Below, piece by piece: positions 48,681 to 59,733 of a DNA stretch of 64,000 nucleotides (position 1 is the first letter of the stretch; every line of letters begins with the position of its first letter). The stretch comes from Leptolyngbya ohadii IS1. Its GTDB lineage: Bacteria > Cyanobacteriota > Cyanobacteriia > Elainellales > Elainellaceae. The position numbers and the translations under genes are program-made. The stretch covers positions 199,083 through 263,082 of the forward strand of contig NZ_NKFP01000006.1 of the NCBI RefSeq assembly GCF_002215035.1, written 5' to 3'. Below the pieces are notes generated by a model that had not been told where the DNA came from, made no database searches, and saw nothing but the letters and a program-made list of their open reading frames with translations.

Positions 48681-50219
48681 TTAACGAACTAGGTCATAGG
48701 AAATATCCGTCTTCGCCGGAACGATCGTGTTGCGATCGAGTTCATCCAGAATCGTATTGACGACCCAGTTAAGGATGTTGATTGTGCCCTGGTAGCCGTA
48801 GGTGGAATAGCGGTGCAGGTGGTGGCGATCGAAAATGGGGTAACCGATACGGACGATCGGGGTATGGGTGTCGCGCCAGAGGTACTTGCCGTAGGAATTG
48901 CCGATGAAGAAGTCAACGGGTTCCGTGAACAGCAGCGATCGCAGATGCCACAGGTCTTTGCCGCCCCAGATGGTTGCGTTTGCACCAAACGGACTGGAAT
49001 CCAGCAGGGCACGCAGTTCGGTTTCAAACTCTTCGTTGCTGTTGGTGACAACGATGTGAACGGGTTCTGCGCCCACTTCCAGCAGGAATTGCGTCAAGCC
49101 AATCACCAGATCTGGATCGCCGTAGTACGCCACGCGCTTACCGTGCAGCCATGCCTGGGAATCCGTCAACGCATCCACTGCGCGACCTCTTTCTTCCTCC
49201 AGCTCCTTCGGAATCGGCTTACCTGTGAGGGCGGACAGCTTCATCAGGAACTCGTCTGTGCCACGAATGCCCACCGGACGGCTCACATAGGTCTTTTGCT
49301 TCCACTCTTTCTCGATGTATTCCCGCGTTTTGGTGGTGGAATATGCCTGGAAAGCGATCGTCGCTTCCGCGTTAATCGAATCGGCTGCTGCTTCGAGGGG
49401 CGTGCCGCCGGGATACATATTGTATTCGCCCGTGTTGGGGGAATCCAGGTATTCCGAGTTGTCTGCCAGCAAGGTGTAATCCACGCCCATCAGGTTCGCA
49501 ACGCGCTTGATTTCCCGCAGGTTGCCAATGTAGGTTTCAAAGCCGGGAATAAAGTTGATCTTGCCGTTAGTGGTTTCCTGCTTCTTGCCTGCCGTCAGGG
49601 TGTTGAGAATGCCCTTCATCATGTTGTCGTAGCCCGTAATGTGGGAGCCGACAAAGCTGGGCGTGTGGGCATAGGGCACTGGAAATTCCTGCGGTACAGC
49701 ACCCTCATCTTTCGAGGTTTTAATGAAGGCTTGCAGGTCATCCCCAATTACCTCTGCCATACAGGTTGTGCAGACAGCAATCATTTTGGGCTTGTAGAGG
49801 CTGTAGCTGTTTGCCAAACCTTCAGTCATGTTCTTCAAACCGCCAAACACGGCTGCATCTTCAGTCATCGAAGAGGATACGGCAGAGAACGGTTCTTTGA
49901 AATGGCGGGTGAAGTGCGATCGGAAATAAGCGACACAACCCTGGGAACCATGAACGAATGGCAGTGTTCTTTCAAATCCAACCGCAGCGAGAATTGCACC
50001 TAGAGGCTGGCAAGCTTTTGCCGGGTTAACGGTCAGTGCTTCACGGGCAAAGTTCTTTTCGCGGTATTCCCAGGTCTTTGTCCATTCAGCCGCTTCTGCA
50101 ACTACTTCGGGGCTATGTCCCCCTTCAAATTCTTTCTTTGCGGCAAAGAGTTCTTGATATTCGTCCTGGTGGAATAGTTCAGCGTGATCCTTAATTCTGT
50201 TTACGTCATTCTGAGCCAT
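48681..50219 (-). CDS. nifK: Nitrogenase MoFe protein beta subunit
   Basis: 512 residues from the ATG at 50219, preceded by GAGGAG. P-cluster ligands Cys70, Cys95 and Cys153 are present ([32 protein letters not shown]). A 61-residue upstream extension in the same frame is only translated repeat sequence and is rejected. It pairs with NifD; the nifD-nifK spacer is unusually long and repeat-filled, and a MITE abuts its stop codon. Confidence 0.97.
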   Translation of the reverse strand: MAQNDVNRIKDHAELFHQDEYQELFAAKKEFEGGHSPEVVAEAAEWTKTWEYREKNFAREALTVNPAKACQPLGAILAAVGFERTLPFVHGSQGCVAYFRSHFTRHFKEPFSAVSSSMTEDAAVFGGLKNMTEGLANSYSLYKPKMIAVCTTCMAEVIGDDLQAFIKTSKDEGAVPQEFPVPYAHTPSFVGSHITGYDNMMKGILNTLTAGKKQETTNGKINFIPGFETYIGNLREIKRVANLMGVDYTLLADNSEYLDSPNTGEYNMYPGGTPLEAAADSINAEATIAFQAYSTTKTREYIEKEWKQKTYVSRPVGIRGTDEFLMKLSALTGKPIPKELEEERGRAVDALTDSQAWLHGKRVAYYGDPDLVIGLTQFLLEVGAEPVHIVVTNSNEEFETELRALLDSSPFGANATIWGGKDLWHLRSLLFTEPVDFFIGNSYGKYLWRDTHTPIVRIGYPIFDRHHLHRYSTYGYQGTINILNWVVNTILDELDRNTIVPAKTDISYDLVR

Positions 50220-50236
50220 GAGTTTTCTCCTCGGTA

Positions 50237-50350
50237 GGGCGGAGTGGGTGGATGGGTGAGTGGGTGAGTGGGTGAGTGGGAGGGCGGATGGGTGAGCGAG
50301 GGAGGGTGGATGGGTGGATGGGTGGATGAGTGGGAGGGTGGATGGGTGAG
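50237..50350. repeat. GGATGGGT/GTGAGTGG octamer array, nifD-nifK spacer (5' of nifK)
   Basis: A long run of octamers of the types GTGAGTGG and GGATGGGT with some disorder, starting about 17 bp before the nifK start codon. Confidence 0.9.
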
Positions 50351-50439
50351 CGAGGGAGGGATCAATGTGAGTGGGTGTGAGTGAGTAGATAAGGAAGAGC
50401 AAATAGATTATTCTTTGATCTCTTGATTGCTTTTTCCTT

Positions 50440-50491
50440 ACTCATCTACTCATCCACTCATCTACTCATCTACTCATCTACTCATCCACTC
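50440..50491. repeat. ACTCATCY octamer array directly after nifD
   Basis: Six tandem octamers ACTCATC(T/C) end two to three bases from the nifD stop codon. The sequence differs from the other arrays but has the same unit length. Confidence 0.9.
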
Positions 50492-50493
50492 CT

Positions 50494-51978
50494 TCACTCC
50501 TTCCAGGGTGCGCCGATCAAACCCCAGGTCGGGCTATTCAACGCCAGATCCATGTCGCGGGCGAAGATAGCGAACCCGTCGTAGCCGTGGTATGGACCGG
50601 AGTAATCCCAGGAGTGCATTTGACGGAAGGGAAGTGCCATCTTTTGGAAAACGTACTTCTCTTTGATGCCGGAGGCGATCAGGTCGGGCTTGAGTGCCTT
50701 CACAAACTCCTCGAACTCGTAGGCGGATACGTCGTCGTAAATTAACGTACCGTCTTTGATGTAGTGGGTGGTGCGCTTGTAGTCGTCGTTGTGACCGAAC
50801 TCATAGCCTGTCCCTACCAGTTCCATGCCCAGATCGTAGAAGGCGGGAACGACGTGGCGAGGACGCAGACCGCCCACCATCAGGGCAACGGTTTTGCCTT
50901 CCAGACGCGGACGATATTTGGCGATCACTTCTTCGGTTTGCTTCTGGTATTTGGCGATCACTTCCTCGGCTTTTGCCTGGATCGTTTCGTCAAACTTAGA
51001 GGCAATTTCGCGCAGGGATTCAGCGATCTTGGTGGGACCAAAGAAGTTGTACTCCAGCCACGGAATTCCGTATGCTTCTTCCATGTGGCGGCTGATGTAG
51101 TTCATCGATCGATAGCAGTGAACCAGATTCAGCTTCACGGAAGGCGTATTCACCATCTCGTGCAGCGTACCGTCACCCGACCATTGCGCCACAATCCGCA
51201 AACCGATTTCTTCGAGCAGAATCCGGCTTGACCAGGCATCTCCACCAATGTTGTAGTCACCAATAATCGCCACATCATAGGGAGTGCCTTCAGGAACGTT
51301 CCCTGCTTTCTTCTCCTTGTCGTATTGCGGGAATACCCAGTCGCGTACCGCGTCGTTTGCAATGTGGTGTCCGAGGGATTGGGAAACGCCCCGGAATCCT
51401 TCGCAGCGCACGGGAACGACGGTCTTACCGATCTCTTTTGCGGACTTCTTGGCAACCGCTTCGATATCATCTCCAATCAGACCGATCGGGCACTCAGACT
51501 GAATTGAAACGCCGCGATTGAGGGGGAACAGGGCTTCCAGTTCGGTGATCAGTTTGGCAAGTTTTTTGTCTCCCCCAAATACGATGTCCCGCTCCTGGAA
51601 GTCGGAGGTAAACTGCATCGTGCCAAAGGTATCAACGCCCGTCGTGCCAATGTAGTAGTTACGGCGACCCGACCAGGAGTAATAGCCGCATCCCACGGGA
51701 CCGTGGCTGATGTGAATCATGTCCTTAATCGGACCCCAAACCACCCCTTTTGATCCGGCATAGGCACAGCCACGGGTGGTCATCGAACCGGGAACGGACT
51801 TGATATTGGATTTAACGCCGCAATCGGCTTTGCCTTCCTGGTAAACGTTCAGGTGCTTTTCCCGCTTTTTCTTGCCTTTTTCGGGATATGCTTCTAGAAC
51901 TTCCTGGATTAGGGCTTTTTTATCAACTTCGGCTGCTTCGGCAGCGGTGTCTAGTGTTGCAGATTCGGGAGGTGTCAT
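50494..51978 (-). CDS. nifD: Nitrogenase MoFe protein alpha subunit
   Basis: 494 residues. P-cluster Cys71, Cys97 and Cys163 ([27 protein letters not shown]) and FeMo-cofactor ligands Cys288 (LVHCYRS) and His455 ([10 protein letters not shown]) are all present, so it should be Mo-type. The gene is continuous, without the excision element found in many heterocystous strains. Confidence 0.97.
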   Translation of the reverse strand: MTPPESATLDTAAEAAEVDKKALIQEVLEAYPEKGKKKREKHLNVYQEGKADCGVKSNIKSVPGSMTTRGCAYAGSKGVVWGPIKDMIHISHGPVGCGYYSWSGRRNYYIGTTGVDTFGTMQFTSDFQERDIVFGGDKKLAKLITELEALFPLNRGVSIQSECPIGLIGDDIEAVAKKSAKEIGKTVVPVRCEGFRGVSQSLGHHIANDAVRDWVFPQYDKEKKAGNVPEGTPYDVAIIGDYNIGGDAWSSRILLEEIGLRIVAQWSGDGTLHEMVNTPSVKLNLVHCYRSMNYISRHMEEAYGIPWLEYNFFGPTKIAESLREIASKFDETIQAKAEEVIAKYQKQTEEVIAKYRPRLEGKTVALMVGGLRPRHVVPAFYDLGMELVGTGYEFGHNDDYKRTTHYIKDGTLIYDDVSAYEFEEFVKALKPDLIASGIKEKYVFQKMALPFRQMHSWDYSGPYHGYDGFAIFARDMDLALNSPTWGLIGAPWKE

Positions 51979-52319
51979 AGTCTGCCTCTCTGGAGTGAGT
52001 AGGTGGGTGGGTGAGTGGATAGACGGGTGGATGGGTGGATGAGTCGATGGATAAAGGTTTGAGGGAAGGAGTATTACAAGGCAGAGGTTGCTGATGGTCT
52101 ACCCTGCAATACTCAACTGTGGAACCAATCGTGAAAATTGTGCAATGAATTGTGGAACGAATCGTGGAATCGATCGCGAAATTAGCTGTGAAATAAAGGT
52201 GAAATGACTGTGAAACAAAAGTGGAGCTAATTCGATCGATTCATCATCAACTCAACCGTGGGAGAAGGTCAGAATGAATCTCTTGTGGGATGGGAATCTT
52301 CTGCCTTCCCTACAGTCCG
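51979..52319. other. nifH-nifD spacer with octamer array
   Basis: 341 bp. An octamer patch (GTGGGTGAGTGGATAG through GATGGGTGGATGAG) lies at 51989-52047, close to the nifD start. The part 52130-52250 has loose direct repeats (GTGGAA-CGAATC, GTGAAA). No gene was recognised. In other diazotrophs this spacer helps set the higher level of nifH mRNA. Confidence 0.8.
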
Positions 52320-53249
<930 letters not shown>

Positions 53250-53254
53250 TCATT

Positions 53255-53275
53255 GGTCGTCGGTCGTCGGTCGTC
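53255..53275. repeat. GGTCGTC heptamer triplet upstream of nifH
   Basis: Three exact tandem heptamers about 42 bp before the nifH start codon. Confidence 0.85.
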
Positions 53276-53485
53276 GGTTATCAGGAGATTGAAGCTTTCT
53301 GATAACAGCGTTGATGGCAATCGCAGGAGGCGATCGTTCAACCGGGACAAGGCAGGATAGATGGGTGTTCATAATTTAGGGAAGCAAGTTGTCAGAATAA
53401 TGAATGAGCACGTTGACAACCTGATGAATACTTTTGAGAAATTGCGAATAACGAATTGCAAATGACGACTACTCAACCGCTTCAA

Positions 53486-54373
53486 TTATTCGACGGCTTC
53501 AACGATCATGTTGGGTGAAACCCGCTCTTTAATCCGAACTTCGATCGCATTCTTCAGCGTGGCAGTACTGCTGGCACAGGAACCACAGGCTCCCTTCAGA
53601 ACCACCTTCACCACATCGCCTTCCACATCGTACAGTTCCACATCGCCACCGTCGGCAATCAGCACAGGACGCACTTCCTGTAAAACGCTCTGAATTAGTC
53701 CAATCTTTTGAACGGTGGTCAGCGGACGATTTTGTGCCTGGGCAACGGCAATTTCAGCAGCAACTCTGGTGGCAGTCACTTCTTTTTCCTGCTGTACCGC
53801 TGCGATAATATCCTCAATTTCTGCCCCGCAGGAGCTACAGCCGCCGCCTGCTTTCACGTAGCTGGTCACTTGCTCTACCGTCGTCAGATTGTTCTCAATC
53901 ACAACCCGACGAATCTTATTTTCACTGACTCCAAAGCAGCTACAAACTAATCGACCGTCATCATCTTCGTGCTGTTCAACTTCGATGCCGCGATACTTAA
54001 AAATTGCTGCCTCTAATGCTTCCTGTCCCATTACCGAACAGTGCATTTTTTCCTCGGGCAATCCGCCCAGATATTCGGCAATATCGCGGTTGCTGATGTT
54101 CAACGCTTCATCTAACGTGATACCTTTCACCAGTTCCGTTAACGCCGAGGAAGAGGCGATCGCGCTCGTACAGCCAAACGTTTGAAAACTCGAATCCAGA
54201 ATGCGATCGGTGTCTACTTCAATCTTGAGGTGCAATCTGAGTGCGTCTCCGCAGGCAATGCTGCCCACTTCCCCAAACACAACGGCAACTCCGGCTTCAT
54301 CACGGTCTTCGATCGCGCCCTGGTTTTTAGGATTGTAGAAGAGGTCGAGTACTTTTTCGGTGTATTCCCACAT
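53486..54373 (-). CDS. nifU: NifU, Fe-S cluster scaffold
   Basis: 295 residues from the ATG at 54373 (MWEYTEKVLDLFYNP). Three parts: IscU-like N-terminus (FGCTSAIASSSALTELVKG), a central [2Fe-2S] region (LVCSCFGVSE, GGGCSSCGAE) and a C-terminal Nfu domain with CGSCASS. It builds Fe-S clusters for nitrogenase with NifS, whose gene is 38 bp upstream. Confidence 0.95.
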   Translation of the reverse strand: MWEYTEKVLDLFYNPKNQGAIEDRDEAGVAVVFGEVGSIACGDALRLHLKIEVDTDRILDSSFQTFGCTSAIASSSALTELVKGITLDEALNISNRDIAEYLGGLPEEKMHCSVMGQEALEAAIFKYRGIEVEQHEDDDGRLVCSCFGVSENKIRRVVIENNLTTVEQVTSYVKAGGGCSSCGAEIEDIIAAVQQEKEVTATRVAAEIAVAQAQNRPLTTVQKIGLIQSVLQEVRPVLIADGGDVELYDVEGDVVKVVLKGACGSCASSTATLKNAIEVRIKERVSPNMIVEAVE

Positions 54374-54411
54374 GGCGGTTTTCCTGAAGTTGAGGGTGGT
54401 GAGCGGAGTAT

Positions 54412-55614
54412 CTATCTGGAACCAAGCACAGCTTCTTCGCGGTCTTGCAGCCACTCTGCCTGATCGTTATTAAATGGCGACATGGCGCGGAGTCTTTCGA
54501 CAATGGCGGGCATGACTTCTAAAACGCGATCGACTGCGGCTTCGGTAGTGTAGCGGGAGAGGCTGAAGCGGATGGAGCCGTGCAGAGTGGTATAGGGGAG
54601 ACCCATCGCCCGCAAAACGTGGGAAGGTTCCAGCGATCCGGAAGTGCAGGCAGAACCGGAGGAGGCACAGATGCCGAACTGGTCAAGCGAAAGAAGAATA
54701 GCTTCGCCTTCGATGTATTTGAAGCCAATGTTGGTGGTGTTGGGCAGGCGGTTTTTGCGATCGCCGTTAATTTCTGTGTCTGCGATGGCAAGTAAGCCTT
54801 TTTCGAGTTTGTCGCGCAGTTTCTTTTCGTGCTGGATATCGGCTAAGTGGAGTTGGGCGAGTTCGGCGGCTTTACCGAGTCCGACAATGCCAACCACGTT
54901 CTCTGTCCCGGCTCTGCGTCCCCGCTCCTGATGTCCGCCAATTAGTAAGGGACGGAAGCGGAATCCACGCCGCACGTACAAAGCTCCGACTCCCTTTGGC
55001 GCATGGAGTTTGTGACCGGAAAGGGTCATCAGGTCGATCGTGCTGTTCTTCAGGTTCAGGGGCAGTTTACCCACGACTTGAACCGCATCGACGTGGTAGG
55101 TGGCACCGTATTCTTTGACGATCGCCCCAATCTGCTCCACCGGGAAGACGGTTCCGGTTTCGTTGTTGGCGTACATGGTGGACACCAGAGCCGTATTGCC
55201 CGTCATGGCGGCTTCTAGCTCCATCAAGTCAAGCTGACCTTTGCGATCGACAGACAGATAGGTGACGGTGTAGCCCTGCTTTTCAAGCTGTTTGAACAGG
55301 TTCAGGACGCAGGCGTGTTCGACGGAGGTGGTGATCAGATGTTTGCGATCGGGCTGGGCGGCGAGGGCGGCACGGATGGCAGTATTGTTTCCTTCAGTGC
55401 CGCAGCTGGTGAAGATAATTTCGGACTCTTCTGCACCGAGCAGGGAAGCGACTTGACTACGGGCTTGTTTGATCGCTTTGCCGACCTGTCCGCCAAAGGT
55501 GTGCATTGAGGAGGGGTTGCCGTAATACTGGGTCAGGTAGGGCAGAATCGCTTCCACTACTTCTGGAGCTACCTGCGTCGTTGCATTGTTATCGAGATAG
55601 ATGACTGCGCTCAT
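54412..55614 (-). CDS. nifS: Cysteine desulfurase NifS
   Basis: 400 residues, PLP enzyme. The cofactor lysine is Lys202 (LSGHKLHAPKG) and the active cysteine Cys323 (SSGSACTSG). It supplies sulfur to NifU. The start overlaps the fdxN stop (ATGA), showing tight coupling. Confidence 0.96.
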   Translation of the reverse strand: MSAVIYLDNNATTQVAPEVVEAILPYLTQYYGNPSSMHTFGGQVGKAIKQARSQVASLLGAEESEIIFTSCGTEGNNTAIRAALAAQPDRKHLITTSVEHACVLNLFKQLEKQGYTVTYLSVDRKGQLDLMELEAAMTGNTALVSTMYANNETGTVFPVEQIGAIVKEYGATYHVDAVQVVGKLPLNLKNSTIDLMTLSGHKLHAPKGVGALYVRRGFRFRPLLIGGHQERGRRAGTENVVGIVGLGKAAELAQLHLADIQHEKKLRDKLEKGLLAIADTEINGDRKNRLPNTTNIGFKYIEGEAILLSLDQFGICASSGSACTSGSLEPSHVLRAMGLPYTTLHGSIRFSLSRYTTEAAVDRVLEVMPAIVERLRAMSPFNNDQAEWLQDREEAVLGSR

Positions 55615-56012
55615 GCGTTGACTCCCACGGATACGGGGGTAGAGGTTTGCAGTTTGTTTTGGAGATTAGAAATTGTTTGGGAATAGGTATTAAACCAGCG
55701 TTGCCAGTAATCGATCGGCTGCTCAGTTTCAGATGAATTTTGAGTTAATTGGGAGACGAGGCGGTTATAGGTATCGAACCAGCTATCCCAATAGCGATTG
55801 GATGCGCTGATAGATAGAGCGGTGAACGAAGTGCAGCCATTGTGAGTGGGACAGCTTGCCCAGCATTGCGGTACAGCATAATGACCCACACAATCATTAC
55901 AGCGTTCAGCATTAATTTGATACTGAGTTTCATTTTGGGTAATTGCCCCGGTCGGGCAAATTGACGCACAGCGATGACATTGAATGCACTGACTGGTGAT
56001 GGTGTAGGTCAT
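55611..56012 (-). CDS. fdxN: Nif-cluster 2[4Fe-4S] ferredoxin
   Basis: 133 residues. Eight cysteines: Cys9/12/15/19 and a second set in RCNDCVGHYAVPQCWASC. The C-terminal half is extra helical sequence with repeated WFDTYNRL / WFNTYSQ motifs. It lies between nifB and nifS and is not interrupted by an excision element. The cysteine module resembles the N-terminus of CnfR. Confidence 0.93.
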   Translation of the reverse strand: MTYTITSQCIQCHRCASICPTGAITQNETQYQINAERCNDCVGHYAVPQCWASCPTHNGCTSFTALSISASNRYWDSWFDTYNRLVSQLTQNSSETEQPIDYWQRWFNTYSQTISNLQNKLQTSTPVSVGVNA

Positions 56013-56082
56013 GGTGAACTCCTGTTTGCTGAGATTTCGAGTTCAGTTGTAAGAGGATGTTGGGTGAATGTTCGGCGTTTTT

Positions 56083-56217
56083 CGCCCCCTAAATCCCCCA
56101 TTTGTTCGTTGCCGCACTCAGAGCGCGAGGGAGGACTTTGAATCGTTAAACTGACCTGTTACAAAAGGCGAGTCTACGTTGGTTCGGTTCCCCCCAGAAT
56201 TGGGGGGTAGGGGAGCG
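56083..56217. repeat. MITE-like element in nifB-fdxN spacer
   Basis: Inverted arms CGCCCCCTAAATCCCCCA and TGGGGGGTAGGGGAGCG. An AGAGGATG copy lies at 56052, as in the outer arm of the element at 29825. It fills most of the 233-bp spacer after the nifB stop. Confidence 0.8.
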
Positions 56218-56245
56218 GTTCGGAGCCTCTAACGTTCTCTTTGTC

Positions 56246-57799
56246 CTAAACGTGAGAACCCACTGTTTCCCGCTCGATCGCCTTCTGCCCAGACTGATTC
56301 ACAGACTGATTCTGGAACCATTGGTCATAGAACTCTCGCGCCACCTTTTCGATCACGTCGTAAGCTTCCACGACCTGCAATCCGGCTTCTCGCAGTTCCG
56401 CTTTGGGACATTCGCCTACTTTGGAAACAAGGATGGCTTTACAGTCGGCGATCGCCTTAATTACAAACTCCAGCGTTGCGTCTTCGCCATAGCCGCCCTG
56501 ACAGTACTGGTCAATCTTGCGGTGTCCGACGAATTTGGCTTCGTTGGCATCCACTTCAAAAATCTGGAATTCCTTCGCGTGACCAAAGTGTTGGTTAACG
56601 ATGCCGCCGCCCTTCGTTGCTACAGCAACCAGGATCTTCGGACTATCCTTGACTCGTTCACTGGGCTTCACTTTAGCTTTCGCCTGCTTAATCTCTTCCT
56701 TGAATTGTTCGATGCCCTGATGGACTTCCTGCCGCAGTTCCAGATCGTATTGCGGAGCCATCTCCATGAATTTCTCTTTGGTAAACTCCTGGCTGCGATC
56801 TTCGCCCAGCAGACCCACCGCATCCGCACGGCATTGGCGGCAGTGGCGCATCATTTTCATATTGCTGTCGGCGCATTCGTCCTGGAGCTTCTTCAGTTCC
56901 TTCGGCGTGGGTCCACGCTGTCCATTTAGACCATAGTATGTGCCGTGTTCCGGAGCAGAAATCAGCGGCATGATGTTGTGCAGGAATGCCCCGTTCTGAC
57001 GGATTACCTGATCGACTTCTACAAGGTGGTCGTCGTTAACGCCAGGAATCATCACCGAATTGACTTTGCAGAGAATATCCGCTTCCCGCAGGGCTTGCAG
57101 ACCTTCCATTTGCCGCTCGTGCAGAATCCGAACTGCTTCAATGCCTTTGTAGCGTTTGCGGCGATAGTGAACCCAGGGATAAATCTTCGTGCCGATCTCC
57201 GGGTCAACCATGTTGATCGTGATGGTGACGTGATCGACATTCAGTGCCTTAATTTTATCCACATGATCGGGCAACATCAGCCCGTTTGTAGACAGACAGA
57301 GCTTAATATCGGGAGCCTTATCCGCAATCAGTTCAAAGGTGCGGAAGGTCTTTTCTGGATTCGCGAGGGGGTCGCCCGGTCCCGCAATTCCCAAAACCGT
57401 CATCTGGGGAATCTTCCCGGCAATCACCAAAACTTTGTGGGCAGCTTCTTCGGGCGTGAGCAGTTCACTCACCACACCGGGACGGCTCTCATTCGCACAG
57501 TCATATTTCCGGTTACAGTAGTTGCACTGAATATTACAGGCTGGCGCAACCGCAACGTGCATCCGGGCGTAGTGATGGTGTGCCTCTTCGCTGTAGCAGG
57601 GGTGCTTCGATATGCGATCGAGCATTTTCTGATCCATATTCGAGGCTGGACTGCTATTACTGCTACAGCCACAGCTATCGCCGCTCTTTTGCGTTACCGT
57701 ATTTTTGGTAATCGAAATCTCCTGAACTGATCCGATCGTCGTATCCTGAACAGTCTCGGTCTGGGAAGAAAGAACTCCGGAAAAGGGAGGTGGTGTCAT
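56246..57799 (-). CDS. nifB: NifB, FeMo-cofactor precursor synthase
   Basis: 517 residues. The radical-SAM motif is Cys88/92/95 ([15 protein letters not shown]). The C-terminal NifX-like domain (about 385-490, [21 protein letters not shown]) is also present. It makes NifB-co from Fe-S clusters and SAM. First gene of the main nif train; its promoter must lie in 57800-58830, where repeated TTGAGTAC motifs occur. Confidence 0.97.
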   Translation of the reverse strand: MTPPPFSGVLSSQTETVQDTTIGSVQEISITKNTVTQKSGDSCGCSSNSSPASNMDQKMLDRISKHPCYSEEAHHHYARMHVAVAPACNIQCNYCNRKYDCANESRPGVVSELLTPEEAAHKVLVIAGKIPQMTVLGIAGPGDPLANPEKTFRTFELIADKAPDIKLCLSTNGLMLPDHVDKIKALNVDHVTITINMVDPEIGTKIYPWVHYRRKRYKGIEAVRILHERQMEGLQALREADILCKVNSVMIPGVNDDHLVEVDQVIRQNGAFLHNIMPLISAPEHGTYYGLNGQRGPTPKELKKLQDECADSNMKMMRHCRQCRADAVGLLGEDRSQEFTKEKFMEMAPQYDLELRQEVHQGIEQFKEEIKQAKAKVKPSERVKDSPKILVAVATKGGGIVNQHFGHAKEFQIFEVDANEAKFVGHRKIDQYCQGGYGEDATLEFVIKAIADCKAILVSKVGECPKAELREAGLQVVEAYDVIEKVAREFYDQWFQNQSVNQSGQKAIERETVGSHV

Positions 57800-57886
57800 G
57801 GGATTCCGCAGGCTGGGTGGATATTGCCTACACTCATCGCATTTTCCCCAAGGAAACTTGATTTCTCACTTTTAATCTCTCACCTG

Positions 57887-57992
57887 ATATAGCAATCCTT
57901 TCTGTCTTGTATTTGGGGTGCAGGGGTTCCACCCCTGCACGGGGCGAAGCCCCACACCCCCCTTTCTCACAAATCATTTGTGATCGCTATAT
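57887..57992. repeat. Structured palindromic element upstream of nifB
   Basis: Inverted termini ATATAGCAATC and GATCGCTATAT enclose two strong hairpins: GTGCAGGGGT/ACCCCTGCAC (57919-57940) and GGGGCGAAGCCCC (57941-57953). It resembles small non-coding mobile elements of cyanobacteria. It sits about 90 bp upstream of nifB. Confidence 0.8.
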
Positions 57993-58153
57993 CTCGCTTT
58001 GGTTGCAAGCGGTTGTGAGCATATTATCAGTGGCTCAAGTTGAAAGAATGAAATCGGGAATGGGAGTGATTAGCGTTGAGCAATTTATAACAGTTGCCCA
58101 AAACCCGCCCGACTCATTTGCCGCAGGTCAGAGTTATTGAATTCATTAGCGGA

Positions 58154-58798
58154 GTACTCAAATCCCAGAACCCTTGCTATGTCAGCCTCAAAAATTTTTA
58201 TCAGATAGGGGTACGAGTATTTTTTAAATAGGGTGCAAGTATTTCCTGCCTGGGGCAATAGTATTTTGGGTACTCAGGCTAAAGCCTCACGACACAAGGG
58301 CTGAAGGTCACCTTTTGTTATTTCTTGAGGCGATCGAACCTGTACTCAAAACTATCTGAGAAGCAGTTCAGGGCACAGATTTGAACGAATTATTTGGTTA
58401 AGAATTAATAATGAATTGAGACTGCTCAATTCCTGTATCTAAAGTATCACTTTTCCCCAGACAAAGGTGATATCTACAATTTCTTAATAATTTGTTCGCA
58501 CTGAACAAAATGACTTACAAACGGAAGTGTTTGCTACCAAACAATGAATTTGAGTACTGCCCGATCGCCCTCAATTTTGCCTTCAAAATACTGCGACAAA
58601 TCGCTTGAATTCCAGGTTTAAGCTTGAGTACCCAAATACCTGTTCCTATCCTAAAAAATACTAGAACTCTCAACTTAAAATACTCGTTCCCCAACCCCTG
58701 CAAAAAACCGATCGCCGATAAACAATAGGGTTTGAGAGTTGAGTACAACGCTAATCAATCTAATCAGTTTGATGCAGAAATTTCTGCCGCTTGAGTAC
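58154..58798. promoter_or_regulatory. TTGAGTAC motif cluster in the nifB-nifP divergent region
   Basis: Exact TTGAGTAC on the plus strand at 58550, 58624, 58739 and 58791; the reverse complement GTACTCAA at 58154 and 58342, with a near match GTACTCAG at 58270. The two minus-oriented copies face nifB, the four plus-oriented ones face nifP. Chance would give about one copy per 33 kb counting both strands. A CnfR-binding element is the likely function; this is inference. Confidence 0.6.
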
Positions 58799-58847
58799 GA
58801 TCGACCTGATATAAGCAGGAAACCAAGCCGCGTTGTACCCGAAAGCA

Positions 58848-59714
58848 ATGCATCCCTCTCTTAACCTTCTCTGGTCGCCCGTTTCACGTTTCTTTACATC
58901 GATCGCTGGTTCCCAAAATTCTCATTCCAGTTCCCATTCGCAGTTCAACTATTCATTAGATTGTCTGAAGCGTCGATCGGATTCAGAGCTGCATTTCAGA
59001 CCCAGTTCAGGAACAATTTCTGCACTCCCCCAAAAACTGCTCTCTCGCCTATCCTCCTCCAACATCTGGCAGGCATTAATCTGGCAGACCTTACGCGAAG
59101 ACTTTCGCATTATCTTTGAGCGTGATCCAGCGGCGCATCATTGGCTAGAGGTGCTGTGCTGCTATCCCGGACTCCATGCCCTGCTGCTGTATCGACTGAA
59201 CCATTGGCTGCACGCTCACCGTGTGCCGTTTCTCCCGCGATTTCTGGCACACCTGACCCGATTTCTCACCGGAATTGAAATTCACCCTGGCGCAACGATC
59301 GGCAAAGGTGTCTTTATTGATCACGGCATGGGGGTCGTGATTGGCGAAACGGCGATCGTCGGTGACTACTGTCTGATCTATCAGGGAGTCACGCTGGGCG
59401 GCACAGGCAAGGAAACAGGCAAACGCCATCCTACCCTGGGCGATCATGTGGTTGTCGGGGCAGGCGCGAAGGTGCTGGGCAATATTCACATCGGCGACTA
59501 TGCCCGCGTCGGGGCAGGATCGATCGTGCTGCGAAATGTCCCGGCGCACTGTACCGCAGTTGGCGTACCTGGTCGCAATCTCTGCCGTCCCACGGTTGAG
59601 GATTGTCCTTTAGAACATGGTCAAATGCCCGATGCCCAGGCAGTCGTCATGCGCGTTCTGCTCGATCGGATTGAGGCACTAGAGCAGCAGGTTCAACAGT
59701 TAACCCAGTCCTAA
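58848..59714 (+). CDS. nifP: Serine O-acetyltransferase NifP
   Basis: 288 residues from the ATG at 58848. The catalytic left-handed beta-helix with hexapeptide repeats is clear ([47 protein letters not shown]). It makes O-acetylserine for cysteine, supplying sulfur for nitrogenase clusters. The N-terminal 80 residues are Ser-rich and variable. It is the first gene of the divergent unit with nifZ and nifT. Confidence 0.92.
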   Translation: MHPSLNLLWSPVSRFFTSIAGSQNSHSSSHSQFNYSLDCLKRRSDSELHFRPSSGTISALPQKLLSRLSSSNIWQALIWQTLREDFRIIFERDPAAHHWLEVLCCYPGLHALLLYRLNHWLHAHRVPFLPRFLAHLTRFLTGIEIHPGATIGKGVFIDHGMGVVIGETAIVGDYCLIYQGVTLGGTGKETGKRHPTLGDHVVVGAGAKVLGNIHIGDYARVGAGSIVLRNVPAHCTAVGVPGRNLCRPTVEDCPLEHGQMPDAQAVVMRVLLDRIEALEQQVQQLTQS

Positions 59715-59733
59715 TTCACCCGGAGCTTATCCT

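Noticed and set aside
48813-50003. 396-residue open frame on the plus strand, antisense to nifK
   Set aside because: It is a shadow of nifK, which has all ligands and a strong start; the antisense product shows no recognisable family.
50220-50402. In-frame 61-residue extension of NifK
   Set aside because: It is only translated octamer repeat (Pro, Ser, Thr, His runs); the ATG at 50219 has a proper ribosome-binding site.
50237-50491. Tandem arrays considered as CRISPR
   Set aside because: Units are 8 bp without spacers, and no cas genes are present.
50894-50990. Apparent tandem duplication EEVIAKY in NifD
   Set aside because: NifD proteins normally have two similar VI-KY segments here at this spacing.
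57907-58140. 77-residue open frame upstream of nifB
   Set aside because: It runs through the palindromic element and has no family features.
58515-58748. 77-residue open frame between nifB and nifP
   Set aside because: It overlaps the TTGAGTAC motif cluster and looks non-coding.
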